Positions 7,928 to 16,250 of a stretch of 64,000 nt of DNA are shown here, in pieces. The notes below the pieces were generated by a model. That model had not been told where the DNA came from and searched no databases. It saw only the letters and a list, made by a program, of their open reading frames with translations. Made by a program: the position numbers and the translations under genes. Position 1 is the first letter of the stretch. The number at the start of each line of letters is the position of its first letter. The stretch comes from RYN-230 sp963834515 (GTDB taxonomy: Bacteria; Actinomycetota; Actinomycetes; Streptosporangiales; Streptosporangiaceae): contig CAWICB010000004.1 in the NCBI GenBank assembly GCA_963834515.1, forward strand, positions 124,001 through 188,000, written 5' to 3'.

Positions 7928-9220
7928 ATGCCAGTGCCGCGACGCTTCCCCCGGCGGATCGCGACCATCAGTGTCCACACCTCGCCGCTGGAACAACCAG
8001 GTACCGGGGACGCCGGGGGCCTGAACGTTTACGTGGTCGAGGTGGCCAAGCGGCTGGCCAGCCGCGGCGTTGAGGTTGAGATCTTCACCCGGGCCGTCTC
8101 CCGTGATGCCCCGCCCCAGGCCGAACTGGTGCCCGGTGTCCTGGTCCGGCACGTGCCCGCCGGGCCGTTCGAGGAGCTGGAAAAGGCCGACCTGCCCGCC
8201 CAGCTGTGCCACTTCACGTTCGAGCTGCTGCGCACCGAGGCGGGTTACGCCCCCGGGCGCTACGACCTGGTGCATGCGCACTACTGGCTGTCCGGGCAGG
8301 TGGGCCTCGTAGCCCGGCAGCGCTGGGGCGTGCCGCTGGTGCAGTCCATGCACACCCTGGGCCGGGTGAAGAACGCGGCCCTGGCCCGGGGTGACCAGGC
8401 TGAGCCGGAGATGCGGCTGCGCGGCGAGGCCGAGGTGGTGTCCACGGCGGACCGGCTGGTGGCCAACACCGACCAGGAGGCGCATCAGCTGGTCGGGCTC
8501 TACGGCGCCGACCCGGCCAAGGTCTGGACGGTCAACCCCGGGGTCGACCTGTCGGTGTTCCGGCCCGGGCCAGTGGCCGCGGCGCGGCGCCAGCTAGGCC
8601 TGCCCGCCGACGGGGTGGTGGTGGTATTCGCCGGCCGGGTGCAGCCGCTCAAGGCCCCGGACGTCGTGTTGCACGCCGCGGCCCAGCTGGTGCGGGACGA
8701 CCCGGAGCTGGCCAGCAACCTCAGCCTGGTGTTCGTCGGCGGCCCGAGCGGTACCGGCCGCGCCGACCCGGACGGGCTGACCGAGCTGGCCCGCAGCCTC
8801 GGCATCGCCGGCCTGGTCCGGCTGGAGCCGCCGTGCCCCCAGGCCGAGCTGGCCGACTGGTACCGCGCCGCGACCGTGGTCATGGTGCCCTCCCACTCCG
8901 AGTCGTTCGGGCTGGTGGCGGTGGAAGCCCAGGCCTGCGGCACACCGGTGATCGCGGCGGCCGTGGGCGGCCTGCGCACCGCGGTGCGGGACGGTGAGTC
9001 CGGCATCCTGGTCGGCGACCACAACCCGGCCAGCTACGCGCACGCGCTGCGCGAGCTGATCGCCACCCCGGGCCGCCGGGCGGCGCTGTCCCGCGGCGCT
9101 GTCGCGCATGCGTCCCGGTTCGGCTGGTCGCGCACCGTGGACCGGCTGCTCGGCGTGTACGCCGGCGCGATGAGCAGCGTCCCGGCCCAGGACCGGTTCA
9201 CCCGCGCGCTGCCGTCCTGA
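7928..9220 (+). CDS. mshA: D-inositol-3-phosphate glycosyltransferase MshA
   Basis: First committed enzyme of mycothiol synthesis: transfers GlcNAc from UDP-GlcNAc to 1L-myo-inositol 1-phosphate. 430 residues, GT4 GT-B fold. The start ATG 7928 has GGAGG four bases upstream; longer in-frame extensions run through repeat DNA and are rejected. The N-domain has SVHTSPLEQPGTGDAGGLNV and LVHAHYWLSGQVG; the C-domain has VVFAGRVQPLKAPDVVL and the nucleotide-sugar EX7E motif in SHSESFGLVAVEAQACGTPV. Its stop codon lies in the first unit of a tandem repeat. The next gene is a YbjN protein, the usual mshA neighbour. Confidence 0.95.
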   Translation: MPVPRRFPRRIATISVHTSPLEQPGTGDAGGLNVYVVEVAKRLASRGVEVEIFTRAVSRDAPPQAELVPGVLVRHVPAGPFEELEKADLPAQLCHFTFELLRTEAGYAPGRYDLVHAHYWLSGQVGLVARQRWGVPLVQSMHTLGRVKNAALARGDQAEPEMRLRGEAEVVSTADRLVANTDQEAHQLVGLYGADPAKVWTVNPGVDLSVFRPGPVAAARRQLGLPADGVVVVFAGRVQPLKAPDVVLHAAAQLVRDDPELASNLSLVFVGGPSGTGRADPDGLTELARSLGIAGLVRLEPPCPQAELADWYRAATVVMVPSHSESFGLVAVEAQACGTPVIAAAVGGLRTAVRDGESGILVGDHNPASYAHALRELIATPGRRAALSRGAVAHASRFGWSRTVDRLLGVYAGAMSSVPAQDRFTRALPS

Positions 9221-9328
9221 GCCCGCTGCCGTCCTGAGCCCGCTGCCGTCCTGAGCCCGCGGCCGGGCTGGGCCCCGCGGCCGGGCTGGCCCCGCGGCCG
9301 GGCTGGGCCCGCGGCCGGGCTGGGCCCC
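9208..9328 (+). repeat. 17-bp tandem repeat spanning the mshA stop codon, then GC-rich 17-18-bp units
   Basis: GCTGCCGTCCTGAGCCC occurs three times (9208, 9225, 9242), and the TGA inside the first unit is the mshA stop. This is followed by about four units of CGCGGCCGGGCTGGGCCC-like sequence up to 9328. The first repeat has copied the end of the gene. Confidence 0.9.
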
Positions 9329-9382
9329 GGTGCGGGTATCCCGCACGGGGCCGGGTATGTGCTGCTGGTTGGATGGTGAGGC

Positions 9383-9922
9383 ATGAGTGAGCCAGGACCG
9401 GCGACCCAGGAAAGCGCGGCCAAGGCCATCGAGGCCGCCCTGCCCGAACTCGGGCTGAGCTGGGAGAGCCCGCAGCCGGGCAGCTTCCTGGTCCGGCTCG
9501 AGGGGCAGCACAAGCTGGCCACCATGACGTGGCTCATCGCCGGGCGGCACAGCCTGCACGTGGAGGCGTTCTTCTGCCGCCAGCCGGACGAGAACCACGC
9601 GCGGTTCTACCGGTTCCTGCTGGAACGCAACGGGCGGATGTACGGCGTGCACTTCGCTCTCGACCCGGCTGGTGACGTCTACCTGGTCGGGCGGCTCCCG
9701 CTCGGTGCGGTGGACCCGGCCGAGATTGACCGGATCCTGGGCTGCGTGCTGACCTATTCGGACGAGAACTTCGACCCCGCGCTGGCCATCGGCTTCACCT
9801 CGTCGATCCGCCGCGAGTGGGCCTGGCGGGTTAAGCGCGGCGAGAGCCTGGCCAACCTGCGTGCGTTCGCCCGGCTCGCCGACCCGGAGCACGACTGGGC
9901 CGGCGAGGACCGGGCCGGCTAG
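9383..9922 (+). CDS. YbjN domain-containing protein
   Basis: 179 residues from ATG 9383. The YbjN-type fold is shared with type III secretion chaperones. Recognisable parts are ALPELGLSWESPQPGSFLV, HKLATMTWLIAGRHSLHVEA, FYRFLLERNGRMYGVHFAL, DVYLVGRLPLGAVDPAEID and the closing WRVKRGESLANLRAF. The gene next to mshA in actinobacteria almost always belongs to this family; no enzymatic role is established. The last residues (HDWAGEDRAG) and the stop come from a 15-bp tandem repeat. Confidence 0.85.
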   Translation: MSEPGPATQESAAKAIEAALPELGLSWESPQPGSFLVRLEGQHKLATMTWLIAGRHSLHVEAFFCRQPDENHARFYRFLLERNGRMYGVHFALDPAGDVYLVGRLPLGAVDPAEIDRILGCVLTYSDENFDPALAIGFTSSIRREWAWRVKRGESLANLRAFARLADPEHDWAGEDRAG

Positions 9923-9981
9923 GACTGGGCCGGCGAGGACTGGGCCGGCAGGACTGGGCCGGCTAGGACTGGGCCGGCTAG
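9893..9981 (+). repeat. 15-bp tandem repeat between converging genes, supplying both stop codons
   Basis: Units of GACTGGGCCGGCGAG or GACTGGGCCGGCTAG repeat six times (one unit is 14 bp). The second unit supplies the TAG of the YbjN gene, and the last CTAG supplies, on the other strand, the TAG of csoR at 9978-9980. Confidence 0.9.
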
Positions 9982-10259
9982 GACTTGACCAGCCGCGAGA
10001 TGGCCGCGGCCGCCTCGCGCACCGACTCCCGTCCTTCGTCGCCACCGGCCTGGACGGCCTCGGTCACGCAGTGCCCGAGGTGCTCTTCCAGCAGCCCGAG
10101 GGCCACCGCCTGCAGGGCCCGGGTCACCGCGGAGACCTGGGTGAGCACGTCGATGCAGTAGACGTCTTCCTCGACCATCCGCTGCAGGCCCCGTACCTGG
10201 CCCTCGATGCGGCGCAGCCGCTTGAGATAGGCGTCCTTGTCCTGCGTGTAACCGCGCAT
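9978..10259 (-). CDS. CsoR/RcnR-family metal-sensing repressor
   Basis: 93 residues from ATG 10259 (MRGYTQDKDAYLKRLRRIEG). The all-helical DUF156 fold is clear: RRIEGQVRGLQRMVEEDVYC supplies the first Cys, and LLEEHLGHCVTEAV supplies the His and second Cys, the C-H-C pattern of Cu(I)-sensing CsoR. It normally represses a copper exporter or chaperone, but none is adjacent; the upstream sequence is a phospholipase C remnant and the downstream gene is the convergent YbjN gene. The target is therefore elsewhere. Confidence 0.88.
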   Translation of the reverse strand: MRGYTQDKDAYLKRLRRIEGQVRGLQRMVEEDVYCIDVLTQVSAVTRALQAVALGLLEEHLGHCVTEAVQAGGDEGRESVREAAAAISRLVKS

Positions 10260-10299
10260 GCAGCGAGAATACGCTGCGCCGCGGTCAGTCCCGCCGGGG

Positions 10300-10842
10300 C
10301 TACGGCCCGGGACTGACCCATCCGGGCGGGGGTATGGTGCCCGGGCCGGTGACGCTACACGCCATAGCCCCCGGGTAGGTGGCCAGCAGCGGCCGGGCCA
10401 GCCGGGCGGCGGGCGGAACACCGGGAAGCGCAGCTCGAGCATGTCCGGCATGGGATCCGCGTTCGTGTCCCAGTTCGTCATCGCGGGCCGGTTCCACTTG
10501 GCCTCGATCAGGGCGCAGATGCTGGTGTGATCCTTCACCACGTGGCACACGTAATCCCGGCGCGCCCACGGGGCAGCGACCGCGCACGGCACCCCGGAAC
10601 CCGTAGCGGTGGAAACCGTCGTAGCTGGGCTCCCCGGCCGGCACGTCGGGGGGAATGCCGGTGGCCGAGATCAGGTAGCGCCGGTTCGGGTAGGTCTGGC
10701 CGAGCACCGAGCAGAAACACCGGTCGGCGACCGGGAACACGCCCGCCACCGAGTAGCAGAACGGCTGGTCGGCCTGCTCCCAGTAACCCATCGCAGTCGG
10801 CCCGCTGGCCGACCGCACGAAGCTGTCGTAGCCGCCGGGTTA
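10300..10842 (-). pseudogene. Remnant of a phospholipase C-type (alkaline phosphatase superfamily) phosphoesterase
   Basis: Only the C-terminal third of a bacterial phospholipase C-like protein remains. Reading leftward from 10842: GGYDSFVRSASGPTAMGYWE, then VAGVFPVADRCFCSVLGQTY and PNRRYLISATG, up to DGFHRYGFR. One extra base near 10592-10597 moves the frame to VPCAVAAPWARRDYVCHVV and DHTSICALIEAKWNRPAMT. A second shift around 10400 restores CSVTGPGTIPPPG and a stop at 10300. Two in-frame TAA codons sit immediately before the fragment, so no start exists. The catalytic N-terminal part is missing. It was truncated at about 10842 and is decaying. Confidence 0.75.
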
Positions 10843-10932
10843 TTAAGAGCCTCGAAACTCCCGTCCAGGACCGCGCACTAGGCTTCCGCCCAGGCGGCAG
10901 CCGGGCCAGCGTTAGGCAAAAGGGGGCAGTTG

Positions 10933-12072
10933 ATGGGACCACTGCACGGCGTGCGCGTGATCGAACTGGAGAGCCTGGCCCCGGCGCCGTTTGGCTGCAT
11001 GATGCTGGCGGATCTCGGCGCGGACGTGCTGCGGGTGGGCCGGCCCGGGACGGGCGGTCACCCGGTGGTGCAGCCCAGCGGCGACCCGCTGGCCCGGGGC
11101 CGCCGGTCGATCCGGCTCAATCTGAAGGACCCGGCCGGGGTCGCGGTGCTGCTCCGGCTGCTGGACACGGCCGACGTGCTGGTCGAGGGCCACCGGCCGG
11201 GCGTGGCCGAACGGCTCGGCTTCGGCCCGGAAGTATGCCTGGCGCACAACCCGCGGCTGGTCTACGCGCGGATGACCGGGTGGGGGCAGGATGGGCCGCT
11301 GGCCGGGGCGGCCGGGCACGACATCGACTACATCGCGGTGGCGGGCAGCCTGGACCCGATCGGCCGGGCCGGGGAGCGGCCGGTGCCACCGCTGAACCTG
11401 CTGGGCGATTTCGGCGGCGGCGGGATGCTGCTGGCCGTAGGCGTGCTGGCCGCGCTGCTGGAGCGGGAGCGGTCCGGGCACGGCCAGGTGGTGGACGCGG
11501 CCATGGTCGACGGGGCGGCGCTGCTGGCCACGTTCATCCACGGGCTGCGGGCGGCCGGCGTATGGCGTGACCAGCGGGGCAGCAACCTGCTGGACGGCGG
11601 GGCCCCGTTCTACGACACGTACCAGACCGCGGACGGCAAGTTCGTCGCGGTCGGCGCACTGGAGGCCAAGTTCTACGCCGAGCTGCTGGCCGGGCTCGGG
11701 CTGGATGCCGCGGACCTGCCCGCGCAGCTGGACCCGGCCGGGTGGCCGGTGCTGCGGCACCGGCTGGCCACCGCGTTCGCCGAGCGCACCCGGGCCGAGT
11801 GGCTGGCCGTGTTCGACGGCTCGGACGCCTGCGTAGCCCCGGTGCTGTCCATGGCTGACGCACCCGGGCACCCGCACAACGTGGCCCGCGGCACGTTCAT
11901 CGAGGTGGGCGGGGTACATCAGCCCGCCCCCGCGCCCCGGTTCAGCCGGACCCCGGCTGCCGTGCCGGACCCGCCGCCGGCGCCGGGCAGCGACACAGAG
12001 GCGGTCCTGGCCAGCCTCGGCTATTCGCCCTCGGAGATCACCGCCCTCCGCGAACAGCAGATCGCCTGCTGA
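10933..12072 (+). CDS. Family III CoA-transferase (CaiB/BaiF, alpha-methylacyl-CoA racemase-like)
   Basis: 379 residues, ATG 10933 with AGGGGG nine bases upstream. The N-terminus GPLHGVRVIELESLAPAPFG and DLGADVLRVGRPG are typical of the alpha-methylacyl-CoA racemase branch, as are GHRPGVAERLGFGPEV and YARMTGWGQDGPLAGAAGHD. The racemase general bases correspond to the His of GHDIDYIAVAG and the Asp of LLGDFGGGGM, and both are present. It probably epimerises 2-methylacyl-CoAs or transfers CoA in lipid or branched-chain degradation. It stands alone: a pseudogene lies upstream and the convergent NRAMP-like gene begins 23 bp downstream. Confidence 0.9.
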   Translation: MGPLHGVRVIELESLAPAPFGCMMLADLGADVLRVGRPGTGGHPVVQPSGDPLARGRRSIRLNLKDPAGVAVLLRLLDTADVLVEGHRPGVAERLGFGPEVCLAHNPRLVYARMTGWGQDGPLAGAAGHDIDYIAVAGSLDPIGRAGERPVPPLNLLGDFGGGGMLLAVGVLAALLERERSGHGQVVDAAMVDGAALLATFIHGLRAAGVWRDQRGSNLLDGGAPFYDTYQTADGKFVAVGALEAKFYAELLAGLGLDAADLPAQLDPAGWPVLRHRLATAFAERTRAEWLAVFDGSDACVAPVLSMADAPGHPHNVARGTFIEVGGVHQPAPAPRFSRTPAAVPDPPPAPGSDTEAVLASLGYSPSEITALREQQIAC

Positions 12073-12095
12073 CCGCCGCTCGCCCCAGTTCGTGA

Positions 12096-13844
12096 TCAGT
12101 GGGCCAGGGAGAGCTGGACGATCTTGACGATGACCAGCGACACCGCGACCACCAGGTACAGCCGCAGGGTGATCATGCCCAGCTTGCGGCCCGGCGACCA
12201 GGCCGGCCGGGCCAGCTCAGCCAGCGGCGGCATCCGCCAGGTCATCCGCTCCGCGGCCAGCACGACACCGGTGTCCAGCTCGGCCTCCGGATCGTCCGGC
12301 AGGCCCCGGCGGGCCGCCCGGCGGGGCCGCAGCCGGGCGAAAGCCCAGCCGGCCACGGCCAGCACGCCCACCCCGACCCCGGACACCAGCAGCGTCGCGA
12401 GCTGCGCGCCGGTCAGGTGCGGGAACAGGGTGGCCGCGGTGAGCACCAGGGACAGCAGCACCAGCACGCCGATGATGAACCCGGCCACCGCGTTCAGCCA
12501 CGGCTTGTTGACCCACGGGCCGAGCACCGCCCGGTCGTTGCACAGCAGGACCAGGAACACCGTGGCCGACGGGAGCAGCACGCCGGCCAGCGCCTGCACA
12601 CCCTCGGTGATCAGGCCGAGCGGGGCGCCGGGGATGAGCACCACGGTGCCCGCGGCAGCCAGGAAGAACGCGTACGCCCCGTAGAACAGCGGCGCGTCCT
12701 TCAGCGACCGGTGCAGCGAGTGCTTGGCCCCGGCGATGTCGCCGAGCGCGTAGGACGTGGCCAGGGTGACCGCAGCCGCGCCGATCAGCGACGCGTCCAG
12801 CAGCAGGATGGCGAACAGGCCGCCCGCGTGCTGGCCGACCGTGGCGGCCAGCCCGCGCGCCACCCCCTCGGCGTCGGTGAAGTGCCCGTGCCGCGCGGTG
12901 CCCGCGAAGCCGAACGCGGTCACCGCGATGATCACCGCCGCCCCGATCACGACCACGAACGAGCCGATCACCGTGTCGGCCCGCTCGTAGCCGATCCACC
13001 GCGGGGTGATCCGCTTGTCCACCACGTTGGACTGCTGGAAGAACAGCTGCCAGGGCGCCACCGTGGTGCCCACGATCGCGATGATCAGCAGCAGCACACC
13101 GGCGTTCAGCCCGCCGGGCAGCCCGGGCAGCAGGAAGCCGCGGGCCACCGGGGCCACCCGCGGGTGCGCGGCCAGCATGAGCGGGATCAGCACCACGTTC
13201 GCCGCGATCAGCACGTACATCCAGCGCTCCCAGCGGCGGAAGCTGCCCGAGGCGACGAACGTCACCAGCACCGCGGCGGCGCCGGTCACGCTCAGCCAGC
13301 GGGGTACCCCGAAGTAGCTGCCGGCCAGCGCGACCCCGATGAACTCGGTCACGATGGTCAGCCCGTTCACCAGCACCAGGTCGCCCACGGAGAACGCGGC
13401 CCAGAACCGGCCGAACCGCTCGTGGATCAGCCGGGCGTGCCCGACACCGGTCACCGCGCCGAGCCGGACCACCATCTCCTGGTTGACGATCAGCACCGGG
13501 ACGAGCAGCAGCAGCACCCAGAGCAGCCGGGTGCCGTAGTCCTGCCCGGCCTGGGCGTAGGTGGACACCCCGCCCGCGTCGTTGTCGCCCACCATCACGA
13601 TCAGGCCGGGGCCCATGATGGCCAGCAGGTAGCGGAGCCGCTGGCCCCAGCCCGAGGGCCGGTCCAGCGCGCCCGCCCGGACCGTGCCGAACGCGCCCCG
13701 GATGTCGCCCAGGTGGGCCGCGTCGCGCACCGCGGTGCCGGTGGCGGCCAGCTCGGTGGCCGTAACGTCAGCGGCGGCCGGCCCGGCGGACGCGCGGGCG
13801 GCCAGGCGCGCCCACGGCGCACCGGTGAAGTTGAAACGTGCCAT
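12096..13844 (-). CDS. NRAMP-related divalent cation transporter (copy 1)
   Basis: 582 residues from ATG 13844. The family is SLC11/NRAMP: ten to eleven TM helices with ITRIxP-like VDKRITPRWIGYERADTVIG. The metal site differs from canonical Mn/Fe NRAMPs. TM1 reads GDNDAGGVSTYAQAG instead of the DPGN motif, and TM6 reads GTTVAPWQLFFQQ with no MPH methionine. This is the pattern expected of NRAMP-related magnesium-type transporters rather than MntH. A 70-residue N-terminal extension (AAHLGDIRGAFGTV) is shared with copy 2. A cytosolic C-terminal tail precedes a last TM. A tiny ORF and hairpin lie 5'. Closely related to the gene at 14308-16221. Confidence 0.88.
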   Translation of the reverse strand: MARFNFTGAPWARLAARASAGPAAADVTATELAATGTAVRDAAHLGDIRGAFGTVRAGALDRPSGWGQRLRYLLAIMGPGLIVMVGDNDAGGVSTYAQAGQDYGTRLLWVLLLLVPVLIVNQEMVVRLGAVTGVGHARLIHERFGRFWAAFSVGDLVLVNGLTIVTEFIGVALAGSYFGVPRWLSVTGAAAVLVTFVASGSFRRWERWMYVLIAANVVLIPLMLAAHPRVAPVARGFLLPGLPGGLNAGVLLLIIAIVGTTVAPWQLFFQQSNVVDKRITPRWIGYERADTVIGSFVVVIGAAVIIAVTAFGFAGTARHGHFTDAEGVARGLAATVGQHAGGLFAILLLDASLIGAAAVTLATSYALGDIAGAKHSLHRSLKDAPLFYGAYAFFLAAAGTVVLIPGAPLGLITEGVQALAGVLLPSATVFLVLLCNDRAVLGPWVNKPWLNAVAGFIIGVLVLLSLVLTAATLFPHLTGAQLATLLVSGVGVGVLAVAGWAFARLRPRRAARRGLPDDPEAELDTGVVLAAERMTWRMPPLAELARPAWSPGRKLGMITLRLYLVVAVSLVIVKIVQLSLAH

Positions 13845-14087
13845 GCCAGGCCTGCCGATCTCCCCAGCGGCTGGGGACCGGGCGCAAGCCAGGCAGCGCC
13901 GGCCGAGGCGGGCGGATCGGCGCACGCGGGCATGCCTGCCCGTCAGGGCGGGCAACCCATTGCTACCGAACGCAATCCGCCAGGAACTGAAGGCAGCCAG
14001 CCCGGGGCACGCCGGTGCTCACCCGGGGAACCCGGGATCGGCCGGCGCTGTGGCCTCAGGGGTGGTGGCTGCTGCGGTTAGCCGCGG

Positions 14088-14159
14088 TCAGCGCTGCGAA
14101 GTCTGCGCGGATGGATGAGGATCAGTCGAACTGCTACTGCTGGTACTTCGGTCTGGCAT
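14088..14159 (-). CDS. Putative 23-codon leader peptide upstream of NRAMP-related gene 1
   Basis: A short open frame with an excellent ribosome-binding site (GGAGGAGG, about eight bases before ATG 14159) encodes MPDRSTSSSSSTDPHPSAQ plus four residues, then TGA at 14088. It starts 315 bases before the transporter ATG. It has no resemblance to a stable protein. The Asp-Pro-His-Pro stretch recalls the acidic/proline leader peptides (for example MgtL) that make ribosomes stall or dissociate at low Mg2+. The start codon and SD can pair with sequence inside the ORF (see the hairpin entry). Function is inferred, not shown. Confidence 0.45.
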   Translation of the reverse strand: MPDRSTSSSSSTDPHPSAQTSQR

Positions 14160-14167
14160 GATCCTCA
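14116..14167 (-). promoter_or_regulatory. Inverted repeat that can sequester the leader-peptide ribosome-binding site
   Basis: TGATCCTCA (14159-14167) and TGAGGATCA (14116-14124) are a perfect 9-bp inverted repeat. In the minus-strand transcript the first arm covers the end of the Shine-Dalgarno region and the A/U of the start codon of the 23-codon ORF; the second arm lies inside that ORF. Translating ribosomes would open the hairpin, so translation and folding are mutually exclusive, as in attenuators. Confidence 0.5.
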
Positions 14168-14272
14168 CCTCCTCCGTTCAGCGCCGCCTGCGGGCACCGG
14201 GCACGTGGCACGTGCGTGCCGGGCGGCTCAGACTCGGCTGCTCACTGTAACGCCGCCGCACTAAGCGCAACA

Positions 14273-14309
14273 AATCAGCCACCCGGATTTATCCCCTGGC
14301 CGGCTGATT
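14273..14309 (-). terminator. Stem-loop at the stop codon of NRAMP-related gene 2
   Basis: AATCAGCC (14273-14280) and GGCTGATT (14302-14309) form an 8-bp perfect stem that overlaps the TAA stop of the upstream gene, with a loop of 21 bases. There is no long T-run after it. It may terminate or insulate the mgtE-NRAMP transcript from the following leader and gene. Confidence 0.35.
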
Positions 14310-16221
14310 ATTTGCCCAGCTGGACCGCCTTGACCACGAGCAGGACCACCGAGATGACCAGGTAGCCGCGGAGCAGCAGCATGGCCAGCTTGGTGGCCGG
14401 CGACCACTGCACCGGCTTGAGCAGGGCCAGCGGCGGCATCCGCCAGTTCAGCCGCTGCTGCCGGGTGAGCTGCGGGAGCTGGGTCCGCGGCCGGACCCGC
14501 CCGGCGCGCCGCTGGATGACCTCCAGCACGCCGAACGCGAGGCCGCCACCCACGATCAGCACGATGGCGATCGCCACGGCTACCCGGCCGACGTTCAGGT
14601 GCGGGAACACGGTGCTGACCACGAGCGTGCCGGACAGGTCGAGCAGCACGCCGATGATGACGCATGCCAGCACGTTGAGCCAGCGCTTGTTCATCCACGG
14701 CCCGAGCACTTCCGGGTCGTTGCACAGCAGCAGCAGGAACACGGCGGCGCTGGGCAGCAGCACCCCGGCCAGGGCCTGCACGCTCGTGGTGATCAGCCCG
14801 AGCGGGGCGTGCGGGATGAGCACGATGGCCGCGGCCACCACGACCAGCGCGGCGTACGTGGCGTAGAACTGCTTGGCGTCCCGCCAGCTCCGGTTCAGCG
14901 AGTGCTTCAGGCCGAACACGTCGCCGAACGCGTAACTGGTGGACAGCGTCACGGCCGAGGCACCGATGATGCTCGCGTCGAGCAGCACAATGGCGAACAG
15001 CGCCCCGTACCAGTAGCCGTGCGCCTGCAGCGCGTGCGCCACCCCGAGCGCATCGGTGAACTTGCCGACCAGGTTGGTGCCGCGGACCGCGAACACGGCC
15101 ACCACCATGATGGCGATGGCGCCGATCACGACCACGAACGAGCCGGTCACGGTGTCGGCCCGTTCGTAGCCGATAAACCGGGGCGTGATCCGCTTGTCGA
15201 TCACGTTGGACTGCTGGAAGAACAGCTGCCACGGGGCCACCGTGGTGCCGACGATGGCGATGATGAGCAGGATCGCGGTCGAGCTGGCCCCGCCCTGGAT
15301 GCCCGGCACGACCAGGTGGTAGCCGATCTGGCTGTAGTGCGGATGCGACGCCAGGGCCAGCGGGTACAGCACCAGGCTGGTCGCGATGAACAGGAAGATG
15401 GCCCGCTCCCAGCGGGCGAAGCTGCCGCTGGCCGTGATGATGACCAGCACCACGGCGGTGATCGGCACCGAGATGTACGGGCTGATCCCGAAGTAGCGCA
15501 ACGCGAGCGAGACACCGATGAACTCGGTCACGATGGTCAGGAAGTTCAGCAGGAACAGGTCACCGACGCTGAACCAGCCCCAGAACCGGCCGAACCGCTC
15601 GTTGATCAGCCGGGCATGGCCCACCCCGGTGACCGCGCCGAGCCGGACCACCATCTCCTGGTTGACGACCAGCACCGGGATGAGCAGCAGCAGCACCCAG
15701 AGCAGGCTGTAGCCGTAGTTCTGCCCGGCCTGGGCGTAGGTGGACACGCCGCCCGCGTCGTTGTCGCCCACCATCACGATCAGGCCGGGGCCCATGATGG
15801 CCAGGAACGTGACCAGCCGGCGGCGCAGCCCGGGCCGCTCGCCCGGGTCCTGGTCGAGCCGGATACTGCCCAGCGCGCCGTGGATGTCGCCCACGTGAGC
15901 CTCGTCCAGCACCGCGCTCGGCGCCGGCCGGGCCAGGCTGCGGGACTGCGCACTGGCCGCGGCGCCGTCCGGGCGGGCTGCCGCGGCGGAGTGGTCCGGC
16001 GCGGCCGGGGCTGGCGCCGGCTTGGCCGGGGCTGGCGCCGGCTTGGCCGGGGCTGGCGCGGCCGGTGCTGGCTTGGCCGGGGCTGGCTTGGCCGCCTGGG
16101 GGGGCGGCGCGGCCGGGGCTGGCGCGGCCGGGGCCGGCTTGGCCGCCTGGGGGGGCGGCGCCGGGCGCGGGCCGGCTGGCTGGCCGGGATCAGCCGGCTG
16201 GCGGGGGGGCGGGTCGCTCAC
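14308..16221 (-). CDS. NRAMP-related divalent cation transporter (copy 2) with Pro/Ala/Lys-rich N-terminal tail
   Basis: 637 residues, GTG 16221. Residues 1-95 are low-complexity Pro/Ala/Lys (repeats such as AAKPAPAAPAP), and residues 105-125 (EAHVGDIHGALGSI) match copy 1. The membrane core has TM1 VGDNDAGGVSTYAQAGQNYG, NQEMVVRLGAVTGVGHARL, TM6 GTTVAPWQLFFQQSN and DKRITPRFIGYERADTVTG. As in copy 1 the canonical DPGN and MPH motifs are absent. The gene starts 29 bases after the stop of the MgtE-type sensor gene on the same strand, so the two are almost certainly one transcript. Probable role: Mg2+ or related divalent cation uptake, gated or assisted by the sensor protein. Confidence 0.88.
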   Translation of the reverse strand: MSDPPPRQPADPGQPAGPRPAPPPQAAKPAPAAPAPAAPPPQAAKPAPAKPAPAAPAPAKPAPAPAKPAPAPAAPDHSAAAARPDGAAASAQSRSLARPAPSAVLDEAHVGDIHGALGSIRLDQDPGERPGLRRRLVTFLAIMGPGLIVMVGDNDAGGVSTYAQAGQNYGYSLLWVLLLLIPVLVVNQEMVVRLGAVTGVGHARLINERFGRFWGWFSVGDLFLLNFLTIVTEFIGVSLALRYFGISPYISVPITAVVLVIITASGSFARWERAIFLFIATSLVLYPLALASHPHYSQIGYHLVVPGIQGGASSTAILLIIAIVGTTVAPWQLFFQQSNVIDKRITPRFIGYERADTVTGSFVVVIGAIAIMVVAVFAVRGTNLVGKFTDALGVAHALQAHGYWYGALFAIVLLDASIIGASAVTLSTSYAFGDVFGLKHSLNRSWRDAKQFYATYAALVVVAAAIVLIPHAPLGLITTSVQALAGVLLPSAAVFLLLLCNDPEVLGPWMNKRWLNVLACVIIGVLLDLSGTLVVSTVFPHLNVGRVAVAIAIVLIVGGGLAFGVLEVIQRRAGRVRPRTQLPQLTRQQRLNWRMPPLALLKPVQWSPATKLAMLLLRGYLVISVVLLVVKAVQLGK

Positions 16222-16250
16222 GGGTCAGCGCCACTCACGGCTCGGGCAGC

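Noticed and set aside
9893..9981. CRISPR-like short repeats
   Set aside because: 15-bp head-to-tail units without spacers.
12099..14081. 660-residue open frame antisense to NRAMP-like gene 1
   Set aside because: Composition is Arg/Gly/Gln/His-rich shadow coding; the opposite strand encodes a clear transporter with family motifs.
13845..14307. M-box (Mg2+) riboswitch upstream of NRAMP-like gene 1
   Set aside because: The conserved M-box core sequences were not found by eye; the leader ORF and hairpin explain the region better, though a covariance-model search would decide.
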